This document shows positions 1-4,968 of a stretch of 5,065 bases of DNA, piece after piece. The notes beneath the pieces were generated by a model that saw only the letters and a list, made by a program, of their open reading frames with translations, did no database searches and was not told the DNA's origin. How positions within the stretch are numbered: the stretch's first letter is position 1; every line of letters begins with the position of its first letter. The translations under genes and the position numbers were made by a program. This stretch comes from an uncultured Lachnospiraceae bacterium (GTDB lineage Bacteria; Bacillota; Clostridia; Lachnospirales; Lachnospiraceae), in the NCBI GenBank assembly GCA_947625995.1, contig CANQQN010000139.1:1-5065 (forward strand), given 5' to 3'.

Positions 1-69
1 CGTTCCTGCGCATCCCAAATGACCCTGTGAAGGATCGGCCATCCGTGTGGCCTTTTCCACACAACACGC
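1..69 (-). other. Downstream/leader segment with competing hairpins after the ANTAR gene
   Basis: Seen: after the TAG stop, the minus-strand RNA can form hairpin A (arms 57-62 and 45-50, GUGUGG/CCACAC, loop AAAAGG). It can instead form hairpin B (arms 48-52 and 37-41, GGCCA/UGGCC, loop CACGGA). They share bases 48-50, so they exclude each other. Neither is followed by a U run, so I do not call a terminator. Known: ANTAR proteins bind RNAs with paired hexaloop hairpins, described as having A at loop position 1 and G at position 4. Hairpin A has only the A and hairpin B only the G, so neither fits fully. Inference: this may be the start of a regulated leader for a gene beyond base 1, or simply structured spacer. 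Confidence 0.3.
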
Positions 70-624
70 CTACTGCCGGTTGATGCTCAGCACCATGCGC
101 GCCGTCTCCACCAGATCTGAACCGTTTTCCATACTGCACTTCTGCAGGTAACGGTGCGCTTCTTCCTCTGTCATATGATTTCGTTCCCCCAAAATCTTTT
201 TCGCGTCATTTATGATCTCTTCCTCCAGACGGCTGCGCATCCGCGGACCGCTGCGCCGCCTGCGCCTGCTTGAAAGGATCTGATCCGCCAGCATATTCAT
301 GGTATCGATCAGTTCCTTTGCCTTAAAAGGCATCGCAAGATACAAGATCCCTTTTTCATTGCAGTCCGCCCATACATCTTTGCCGGTAAGCAGCAGCATT
401 CTGGCATATTCCGGCATGGATTCCCACAATTCCTCATAGATCATATCCGCCAGCTGATAACCGGTGACAATGATGCAGCTGCCAAGCTCGTACGCTCTTG
501 CCAACGCCCTTGCACCGGAGGTATGCACGCCGGCCACGGAAAATCCGTATTTTACCAGCAGATTTCGGATCCCCTTGGCGTCTTCGATTTTTGGGAACAC
601 TACGATTACGTTGACCAAATGCAT
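70..624 (-). CDS. ANTAR-domain antiterminator with degenerate receiver
   Basis: Predicted cytoplasmic RNA-binding regulator of nitrogen genes, 184 residues. Residues about 4-112 have a response-regulator fold pattern: strand VIVVF, strand IIVTG, strand MLLLT, then LAMPF. The acidic pair after strand 1 is replaced by PK. The phospho-acceptor position in strand 3 falls at T54/G55, and the usual Lys before Pro-Phe is Met98, so phosphorylation in the normal way is unlikely. A basic linker (118-132, five Arg in a row at 120-124) leads to an ANTAR three-helix domain at about 133-180 (EEEIINDAKKIL, then MTEEEAHRYLQK, then ETARMVL). Known: ANTAR domains bind dual-hairpin RNA and prevent termination. 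The gene lies 35 bases after glnA with no terminator between, so co-transcription is likely. The in-frame ATG sits only 3 nt from GGAGG. TTG at 618-616 has a 9-nt spacing and gives an N-terminus MVNVIVVFPK, so the true protein may have 182 residues. Confidence 0.9.
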   Translation of the reverse strand: MHLVNVIVVFPKIEDAKGIRNLLVKYGFSVAGVHTSGARALARAYELGSCIIVTGYQLADMIYEELWESMPEYARMLLLTGKDVWADCNEKGILYLAMPFKAKELIDTMNMLADQILSSRRRRRSGPRMRSRLEEEIINDAKKILGERNHMTEEEAHRYLQKCSMENGSDLVETARMVLSINRQ

Positions 625-657
625 ACTCCTCCCTTTTTACTCTGTCAGTGTATGCAT
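619..657 (-). repeat. Perfect 8-bp inverted repeat around the ANTAR ribosome site
   Basis: GTATGCAT at 650-657 and ATGCATAC at 619-626 on the plus strand are exact reverse complements separated by 23 bases. In the minus-strand mRNA this gives an 8-bp stem that includes the ATG start triplet, with the ribosome binding site mostly in the 23-nt loop. A role in coupling or damping translation after glnA is inference. The stem is AT-rich, so it would be only moderately stable. Confidence 0.45.
626..634 (-). promoter_or_regulatory. Ribosome binding site that questions the ANTAR start
   Basis: The minus strand reads AGGGAGGAG at 634-626, an excellent Shine-Dalgarno sequence. Its GGAGG core (632-628) is only 3 nt from the ATG at 624 but 9 nt from the in-frame TTG at 618-616. 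The second spacing is within the usual range. The site lies in the loop of an inverted repeat (619-626 with 650-657) that would also pair the ATG. Confidence 0.6.
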
Positions 658-659
658 GA

Positions 660-1991
660 TCAATATTTATACAAATACTGTTCCACTTCCCAAGAAGTGA
701 CCTGTGTCCGGTATTCGCTCCACTCTCTTTTTTTGGCGTCCACATATTTTCGGGCAAGACCGTCCCCCAGCATATCCCAGATCAGTCTGTCCTTCTCCAG
801 ATAGTCAATGGCCTCCCGGAGCGTCGCAGGCAGCGACAGAATCCCGGCCTCCTGACGCTCTTTCTCCGACATGGCGTAAATATTTTTGTCTACGTGGGCC
901 GGAGGCATGATCTTATTTTTGATGCCGTCCAGTCCCGCCTTCAAGCAGGCCGCAAGGGCCAGATACGGGTTGGCCGCAGGATCGGGGGAGCGAAGCTCGA
1001 TCCTTGTATTCTCTCCCCTTGTGGCCGGAATACGGATCAGGGAGCTTCTGTTTGCCACGGACCATGCCACGTAAACAGGCGCTTCAAAGCCGGGAATCAG
1101 GCGCTTATAGGAATTTACCAGCGGATTGGTGATGGCGGTGATGGCCTGAATGTGCTTCATCAGGCCGCCAATGAAATAATACGCCTCCTCACTGAGTTGT
1201 AATTCTCCTTCCTTGTCATAAAACACATTTTTCCCGTCTCTGGAAAGAGACAGGTTGATGTGCATGCCGGACCCCTCCGCCCGGGACTTTGGCTTTGGCA
1301 TAAAGGTGGCGTACATGCCGTGCCGTTTTGCCAGCGTCTTGATCACCAGCTTAAAGGTCATGATATTGTCCGCCGTGGCAATGGCCTCGTCATATTTAAA
1401 ATCGATCTCATGCTGGGAAGGGGCCAATTCGTGGTGGGAAGACAGGATATAGTAGCCCATCTCCTCCAGCATCAGCACCATATCCCGGCGCAGGTTCTCG
1501 CCCTGATCCAAAGGCCCCAGATCAAAATACCCCGCGTGTTCATGGGTGACAGTGGTAGGCTGTCCGTTGTCGTCGGTCTCAAACAGGAAAAATTCGCACT
1601 CAGGCCCCACGTCAAAGGTATACCCCATGGCGGACGCTTCTTCCAGCACACGCTTCAATACATAACGGCTGTCGTTAGGGTTTGGATTGCCGTCGATATC
1701 CACCAGATTGCAGATCAGACGGGCTACCTTTCCCTGCTGGGGACGCCACGGAAAGATGGTAAAGGTGTCCAGATCCGGCACCAGATACATATCGGATTCC
1801 TCGATCTGGGCCAGCCCGTCTATGGAATATCCGTCGATGATGCACTGGTTGTTCAGCGCTTTTTCAAGCTGGCCGGAGGTGATGGCCATGTTTTTCAACG
1901 TACCGAACATATCCGTAAACTGCATACGGATAAACTCTACATCTTCCTCCTCCACGATCCTTAAAATATCTTCCTTCGTATAGTGTGCCAT
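660..1991 (-). CDS. glnA: Glutamine synthetase, type I-alpha
   Basis: Cytoplasmic dodecameric enzyme that joins ammonium to glutamate with ATP to make glutamine. The 443-residue length matches B. subtilis GlnA (444), and the sequence aligns from memory with few gaps. Visible motifs: QFTDMFG (24-30), DGYSIDG (53-59, ammonium-site Asp53 and Ser56), metal ligands E131/E133 in GPECEFF, E188 in HHELAP, E195 in QHEIDF, H244 in GSGMH, R297 in NSYKRL, flap E303, and R330/E332/R334 in TRIELRS. The region around NIYAMS (370-375) lacks the NLYDLP-type adenylylation loop, and there is no extra 25-residue GSI-beta insertion, hence GSI-alpha. The ATG has AGGAAAAGGAG upstream at good spacing. It is transcribed from its own strong promoter and is followed by the ANTAR gene. 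Odd: B. subtilis residue Arg62, linked to glutamine feedback control, is Gln62 here, and a Ser next to it in DGSS is Tyr55. Confidence 0.97.
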   Translation of the reverse strand: MAHYTKEDILRIVEEEDVEFIRMQFTDMFGTLKNMAITSGQLEKALNNQCIIDGYSIDGLAQIEESDMYLVPDLDTFTIFPWRPQQGKVARLICNLVDIDGNPNPNDSRYVLKRVLEEASAMGYTFDVGPECEFFLFETDDNGQPTTVTHEHAGYFDLGPLDQGENLRRDMVLMLEEMGYYILSSHHELAPSQHEIDFKYDEAIATADNIMTFKLVIKTLAKRHGMYATFMPKPKSRAEGSGMHINLSLSRDGKNVFYDKEGELQLSEEAYYFIGGLMKHIQAITAITNPLVNSYKRLIPGFEAPVYVAWSVANRSSLIRIPATRGENTRIELRSPDPAANPYLALAACLKAGLDGIKNKIMPPAHVDKNIYAMSEKERQEAGILSLPATLREAIDYLEKDRLIWDMLGDGLARKYVDAKKREWSEYRTQVTSWEVEQYLYKY

Positions 1992-2028
1992 AGTGACCGC
2001 TCCTTTTCCTGTTTTTTTGTTTTTTCAA

Positions 2029-2057
2029 ATCATATCAATTTCACCCGTATTTGTCAA
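2029..2057 (-). promoter_or_regulatory. glnA promoter, sigma-A type
   Basis: The minus strand has TTGACA (2057-2052), a 17-base spacer and TATGAT (2034-2029): a full -35 match and 5 of 6 at -10, with ideal spacing. Expected transcript start is near 2022, giving a leader of about 30 nt before ATG at 1991. No GlnR/TnrA-type TGTNA-N7-TNACA box is evident next to it. Confidence 0.85.
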
Positions 2058-2092
2058 TTGCTGACGCACTCACAGCTTTCCGCGATCTGATG

Positions 2093-2111
2093 GGCAGTTC
2101 GAGGTTCTGCC
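2093..2111. repeat. Short inverted repeat upstream of the glnA promoter
   Basis: GGCAG (2093-2097) and CTGCC (2107-2111) form a 5-bp inverted repeat with a 9-base centre, roughly 70-90 bases upstream of the expected glnA transcript start. It might be an operator, but a 5-bp match is easily due to chance. Apart from this, 2058-2127 shows no clear feature. Confidence 0.2.
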
Positions 2112-2127
2112 TTGTTATCGACCCACC

Positions 2128-2163
2128 GAAAAGCACCTGCCGGAATCCGGCAGGCGCTTTTTT
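2128..2163 (-). terminator. Intrinsic terminator of the XRE gene
   Basis: Arms 2132-2143 and 2147-2158 pair around a 3-base loop. In minus-strand RNA all 12 pairs form (AGCGCCTGCCGG against CCGGCAGGTGCT, with one G-U), followed by UUUU. In plus-strand RNA the same G-U position becomes an A-C mismatch, although that side has the longer T run (2158-2163). The intact pairing and the gene ending at 2174 both point to minus-strand use. It may also work in the other direction. It separates the XRE gene from glnA. Confidence 0.85.
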
Positions 2164-2173
2164 CAACCTGTGT

Positions 2174-2404
2174 TCAGTTTTTCTCAAAATACAAAAGCTG
2201 CCACGTTTCCATCTGCAGAGCGTCCGCAAGATTGATCAGCGTCAAAAGCGACGGATTTTTTTTACCGCTTTCCAGTTCGGAAATATACGTTCTGTGCAGA
2301 CTGGCTCTGGCAGCCAGTTCTGTCTGGCTCATGCCCAGCCTGCGCCGGTATTCCCGCAGCCGCAACGAAAAACAGGTCATCTCGTCTGACTTCGCTTTTT
2401 TCAT
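2174..2404 (-). CDS. Small XRE/Cro-family DNA-binding regulator
   Basis: Predicted transcriptional regulator of 76 residues that is almost entirely one HTH_3 (Cro/C1-type) domain. Helices 2-3 lie in residues 25-47: MSQTELAARASLHRTYISELESG, with the typical SQ-EL-A pattern, the recognition helix TYISELE and the turn GKKNPSLLTLINLADAL after it. There is no second domain for ligand sensing, as is common in small autoregulators. The ATG at 2404-2402 has AAAGGAG at 8-nt spacing. That ribosome site forms the 3' arm of a long hairpin (2413-2463), so translation may be limited. The gene follows hisA by 85 bases and is closed by a strong terminator. No toxin or phage partner is adjacent, and the target is unknown. 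It may repress its own transcription through the flanking dyad, but this is inference. Confidence 0.88.
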   Translation of the reverse strand: MKKAKSDEMTCFSLRLREYRRRLGMSQTELAARASLHRTYISELESGKKNPSLLTLINLADALQMETWQLLYFEKN

Positions 2405-2412
2405 AGAACCCT

Positions 2413-2463
2413 CTCCTTTCTTCCGTATTACACCAAGTGCATTTGGAATACGGAAAAAAGAAG
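2413..2463 (-). promoter_or_regulatory. Long dyad/hairpin covering the XRE gene ribosome site
   Basis: The minus-strand arm CTTCTTTTTTCCGTATT (2463-2447) pairs with AATACGGAAGAAAGGAG (2429-2413): 17 pairs, two of them G-U. Inside, CCAA (2446-2443) pairs with TTGG (2436-2433) around the loop ATGCAC. The 3' arm contains AAAGGAG, the ribosome site of the XRE gene. No U run follows in either direction, so it is not an ordinary terminator. As DNA, the perfect core TTCCGTATT-N17-AATACGGAA could also be an operator for the adjacent regulator. Confidence 0.6.
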
Positions 2464-2464
2464 G

Positions 2465-2470
2465 ACAATA
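2465..2470 (-). promoter_or_regulatory. Weak candidate -10 element for the XRE gene
   Basis: The minus strand reads TGATATTGT, which can be seen as TG-A-TATTGT, an extended -10 with 4 of 6 matches. The hexamer 17 bases upstream (GTAAAT) is a poor -35. Transcription would start around 2458, inside the hairpin arm. Read-through from hisA is equally possible. Confidence 0.2.
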
Positions 2471-2489
2471 TCACGCGGATTCTAAAAAT

Positions 2490-3263
2490 TTACCGGTTCC
2501 ACGCGGATATTTTTTCAAAATCCAGCGAACCTCCAAAAAGATCAAGGGCGCTGCCCACGGTAAAATCCAGCCTGCCCTTTCCGATCCGGTACAGTTCCTC
2601 CAAATCCTCAAAGCCGGCGATCCCGCCTGCGTATGTAACGGGGCATTTCCCCCAGTCTCCCAGTATCTTCACCAGATCCTTTTCAATGCCGGAAGCCTTT
2701 CCTTCCACATCCACGCCGTGAACCAGAAACTCGCTGCAGTAACCGCAAAGAGCATCCATGGTCTCCGCCGTCACTTTCGTTCGGGTAAAGGTCTGCCACC
2801 GATCTGTCACGATGTAATATCCGTCTTCCTTTTTTCTGCAGCTGATATCCAAGACCAGACGCTCTCTCCCCAGAGCCTTTTTAAGCTTTTTTAAGCGTTC
2901 CTCGTCGATCCTTCCTTCCCTGAATACGTAGGAGGTAACGATCACATGGGAAGCGCCTGCCTCTAAGAAGAATGAGCCGTTTTCCGCGGTAATGCCTCCT
3001 CCGACCTGAAGACCGCCGGGATAAGCCGAAAGGGCCGCCAGCGCCTGCTGCTTGGTCTCCTCGTAATATGGAGAATCCCCGCCGTTCAGCATGATCACGT
3101 GCCCTCCTGTAAGCTGCCGCTTCCGGTACAGCTTTGCATAAAATGCACTGTCTTGACCGGAAACAAAATTTTCTCTGGCAACATCCCCTGTGTCCCTCAG
3201 GCTTCCGCCCACGATCTGTTTTACTTTTCCGTTATGGATATCGATACATGGTCTGAATCTCAT
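2490..3263 (-). CDS. hisA: Eukaryotic-type HisA (ProFAR isomerase)
   Basis: Predicted cytoplasmic TIM-barrel enzyme that converts ProFAR to PRFAR by an Amadori rearrangement, the fourth step of histidine synthesis. Its 257 residues match the yeast/plant HIS6 subfamily better than ordinary bacterial HisA: CIDIHNGKVKQIVGG (6-20), SAFYAKLY, QVGGGI (86-91), VIVTSYVF, LVLDISCRK (136-144), RWQTFT, EFLVHGVDVEG (178-188), VTYAGGI (209-215) and VGSALDLFGG. Expected catalytic acids are D8 and D139. The phosphate would be held by the GGG, AGG and GSA turns. The ATG has AAAGGAG close upstream. No other his gene is visible on either side, and a terminator separates it from the gene before, so it appears to be transcribed alone or with the XRE gene. 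I see no convincing promoter in 3264-3298. The subfamily in a bacterium suggests old horizontal transfer or shared ancestry. Confidence 0.93.
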   Translation of the reverse strand: MRFRPCIDIHNGKVKQIVGGSLRDTGDVARENFVSGQDSAFYAKLYRKRQLTGGHVIMLNGGDSPYYEETKQQALAALSAYPGGLQVGGGITAENGSFFLEAGASHVIVTSYVFREGRIDEERLKKLKKALGRERLVLDISCRKKEDGYYIVTDRWQTFTRTKVTAETMDALCGYCSEFLVHGVDVEGKASGIEKDLVKILGDWGKCPVTYAGGIAGFEDLEELYRIGKGRLDFTVGSALDLFGGSLDFEKISAWNR

Positions 3264-3298
3264 ATAACTCCTTTCCGGCGTCCTATCTGTTTTTATGT

Positions 3299-3328
3299 AA
3301 AAAGAGGCTGCCGCAAAATGACAGCCTC
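3299..3328 (-). terminator. Intrinsic terminator of the lipoprotein gene
   Basis: In the minus strand, GAGGCTGTC (3328-3320) pairs with GGCAGCCTC (3312-3304): 9 pairs with one G-U, loop ATTTTGC, followed directly by TTTTT (3303-3299). It lies 11 bases after the lipoprotein stop and before hisA, so these two genes form separate transcripts. Confidence 0.9.
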
Positions 3329-3338
3329 CGTCCGTTCA

Positions 3339-3749
3339 TTATTGACCGGCACCCGGTGCAGGTGACTCTGAAGGATTGGTCACACTGTTTACATGGCTTT
3401 CGTTTTCACCGGCAGTATCGTTTCCCGTGACGTCGTCCACCGCGTCGTCTACACCGTCCACCACGCCGGTAACGCCGGCATTCACGCCGTCTCCGATGTC
3501 GTCAACCACATCGCCTACCGTGTTGTTCTTATCCTCGTCGGCGGAAGTGTCATCCTTTGCCTTGTGGTCGGCGTCCTCGGTGGCGTCCGCCTCCTCCGTA
3601 GCCTTTTCTTTCCCTTCAGACTTGTTATCCGCCTCTTCTGTCTTCATATCGGTTTCCTCACCGTTGGCGGTATTGTTTCCGCAGGCAGAAAACATAAAAA
3701 CCAATGAAAGCAACGCTGCACACAGAAATATCTTTTTTAACTGCTTCAT
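3339..3749 (-). CDS. Small acidic lipoprotein of unknown function
   Basis: I do not recognise a named family. The 136-residue product starts with a lipoprotein signal peptide: KQLKK, a hydrophobic core (about 7-20), and a lipobox FSAC with the acceptor Cys23, so it should be lipidated and held on the outer face of the membrane. The mature part is low in complexity. A Glu/Asp/Lys/Thr-rich stretch (about 31-76) is followed by 78-107, where Val/Ile and Asp/Gly alternate (VGDVVDDIGDGV, then VVDGVDDAVDDV), and by a Ser/Pro/Gly tail ending PAPGAGQ. The Val spacing would suit an amphipathic helix or a metal- or cation-binding acidic segment, but that is only inference. No Cys other than C10 and C23 is present. 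AAAGGAG lies 9 bases before ATG. It is 73 bases after the DUF4340 gene and ends at a strong terminator. Confidence 0.85.
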   Translation of the reverse strand: MKQLKKIFLCAALLSLVFMFSACGNNTANGEETDMKTEEADNKSEGKEKATEEADATEDADHKAKDDTSADEDKNNTVGDVVDDIGDGVNAGVTGVVDGVDDAVDDVTGNDTAGENESHVNSVTNPSESPAPGAGQ

Positions 3750-3802
3750 ACTACATTTCTCCTTTATATTTCGTCGGTAGTAATATGCGCAGTTTTTTAA
3801 AA

Positions 3803-3831
3803 ATTATACAATAAAAAATCTGTCATTCCAC
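3803..3831 (-). promoter_or_regulatory. Candidate promoter of the lipoprotein gene
   Basis: A perfect -10 TATAAT lies at 3808-3803 on the minus strand. Seventeen bases upstream is GTGGAA (3831-3826), only 3 of 6 for a -35 and inside the last codons of the DUF4340 gene. The surroundings are very A/T-rich, so a chance TATAAT is possible. Confidence 0.45.
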
Positions 3832-3838
3832 GGGAATG
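3813..3838 (-). terminator. Weak possible terminator of the DUF4340 gene
   Basis: In minus-strand RNA, CATTCC (3838-3833) pairs with GGAATG (3829-3824) around a 3-base loop. After five bases comes a run of six U (3818-3813). The stem is short and includes the stop codon, so termination would be partial at best and some read-through into the lipoprotein gene is likely. Confidence 0.35.
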
Positions 3839-4968
3839 GTGGTCGCCGCCACAAAATCGTCTCTCTGCAGCTTGATCAGGGTTTCCGCCGTGGCGGCCTC
3901 TATGGTCATGATACTGTTGCCGGCCGACGTCTTTACATAGTAATCGTCCGTAAAAATATATCCATCCGTAGCGTTGCCTATCTGAAGCACCAGCTGCTTA
4001 TCCACAACCTCGGAATCATAATGGATCTCGTTTAAATTCTCCTGAATCTCCACCTGCTCCACAGAAGACATATCAACTTCCTCCACGGTGTAATCGATGG
4101 TGATCACGGCATTGGGATGGTCCAGTCCATAAGCGGCCAGCCCGTCCTCCTGACAGTTATACTCTACCTCCTGCACGTAAGACAAGTCAACCAGAGACGC
4201 CACAAGGGCGTTTGTCCTTGACTGGTTTGCCTTCACGGACTTTCCTTCTCCGTCCTTCACATGCCAGATACCGGTGTTGGTGATCTTCCCCGTTTTGGAA
4301 TCCGTATTGGTACCGGTGACCTCAAAGGTAAGATCCATCTCCTGATCGGCCGTTTTGACGTTCAGATGCGTAATGTGATCCGCCTGAATCTCCGGGAACT
4401 TATCCATCTGCACCATATCGTAAAGCTCCATACCGAAAGCCACCCACAAAGTGGCATCCACGGTATACACCTTCTGGGTGCCGTCGATATTCATGTAATA
4501 GTCCGCTGTCGTTTCATTATAATTGCCGATGTTGTAAGTGATCGTTTCCTTCCCGTCGGTGACGGAAACGATCAGCGAAGGATCGTCCAGCCCATAGGCG
4601 GCAAAATTCTCATCGGTCTCCTCCAGAAGCCGTTTGGCGTACACCTTTGAAAGATCCTCCAGCTTTGTGTCGAGCACCGTCTGGTTCACCGGGAAATTTT
4701 CATCGTCCTTATAGTGCCACTTCTTACCCTGTTTGACAAAAACATAGGTCTTATCCGAGAATTCCTCGTCATGGGGGTGCTGATAGGAAAAGCCTGTGAT
4801 CTTGTCCATATCCATTTCCTTCACAAGGAATCCGTTCTCGGCGATTTCCTCTTCCTCTGCTTCTTTCCGGGCCTGTCTGTGATTGACAGTCAGAACAATA
4901 CCGTAGACGGCGGCAAGCACCGCCAAAAGCCCCAGAAGTATCACAAGCCGCTTTGTCTTTTTTGACAT
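3823..4968 (-). CDS. Membrane-anchored DUF4340 protein, duplicated domain
   Basis: Predicted bitopic membrane protein of 381 residues. A basic start (KKTKR) precedes one transmembrane helix (about 8-28). The rest, starting with a charged linker (30-45), should lie outside the cell. The external part carries two DUF4340-like units. Each has the same signature, AAYGLDDP (123-130) and AAYGLDHP (278-285), followed by an IG or IGN turn (148-149, 330-332) and a YY-containing strand (157-158, 343-344). Known: DUF4340 proteins are commonly encoded beside GldG-type ABC-2 transporter components and are thought to be accessory parts of that machinery, but the substrate is unknown. The start overlaps the upstream gene by one base (TAATG), and its AGGAGG lies 8 bases upstream inside that gene, so translation is coupled. 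A Lys/Asp/Glu-rich, polar surface and no catalytic motif suggest a binding or structural role. Confidence 0.88.
   Translation of the reverse strand: MSKKTKRLVILLGLLAVLAAVYGIVLTVNHRQARKEAEEEEIAENGFLVKEMDMDKITGFSYQHPHDEEFSDKTYVFVKQGKKWHYKDDENFPVNQTVLDTKLEDLSKVYAKRLLEETDENFAAYGLDDPSLIVSVTDGKETITYNIGNYNETTADYYMNIDGTQKVYTVDATLWVAFGMELYDMVQMDKFPEIQADHITHLNVKTADQEMDLTFEVTGTNTDSKTGKITNTGIWHVKDGEGKSVKANQSRTNALVASLVDLSYVQEVEYNCQEDGLAAYGLDHPNAVITIDYTVEEVDMSSVEQVEIQENLNEIHYDSEVVDKQLVLQIGNATDGYIFTDDYYVKTSAGNSIMTIEAATAETLIKLQRDDFVAATTIPVE

Noticed and set aside
1260..1964. Plus-strand open frame of about 234 codons inside glnA
   Set aside because: It lies fully antisense to a certain glutamine synthetase gene, has no recognisable domain, and its composition follows from the codon use of glnA on the other strand.
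2092..2111. tRNA T-arm-like string (GGCAG-TTCGA-CTGCC pattern) on the plus strand
   Set aside because: The loop is 9 rather than 7 bases, and no acceptor, D or anticodon stems can be drawn around it.
2132..2163. Plus-strand terminator for a hidden small RNA running against glnA
   Set aside because: The T run is good on this strand, but the stem has an A-C mismatch that is a G-U pair on the minus strand. No convincing plus-strand promoter was found between 2041 and 2130.
2262..2474. Alternative minus-strand frame of 70 codons overlapping the XRE gene
   Set aside because: It lacks a good ribosome site and domain, and it is out of frame with the clear HTH gene.
2112..2894. Plus-strand open frame of about 260 codons across the XRE gene and half of hisA
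   Set aside because: It crosses a strong terminator and two well-supported minus-strand genes, and its translation has no family-like motif.
3464..3510. Repeated short strings in the lipoprotein gene as a possible repeat array
   Set aside because: The similarity comes from repeated Val, Asp and Gly codons. Unit length is irregular, and there are no spacers as in CRISPR or tandem arrays.
3376..3780. Plus-strand Ser/Val-rich open frames opposite the lipoprotein gene
   Set aside because: The low-complexity reading is the mirror of the repetitive acidic codons. The minus-strand product has a signal peptide, a lipobox, a ribosome site and a terminator.
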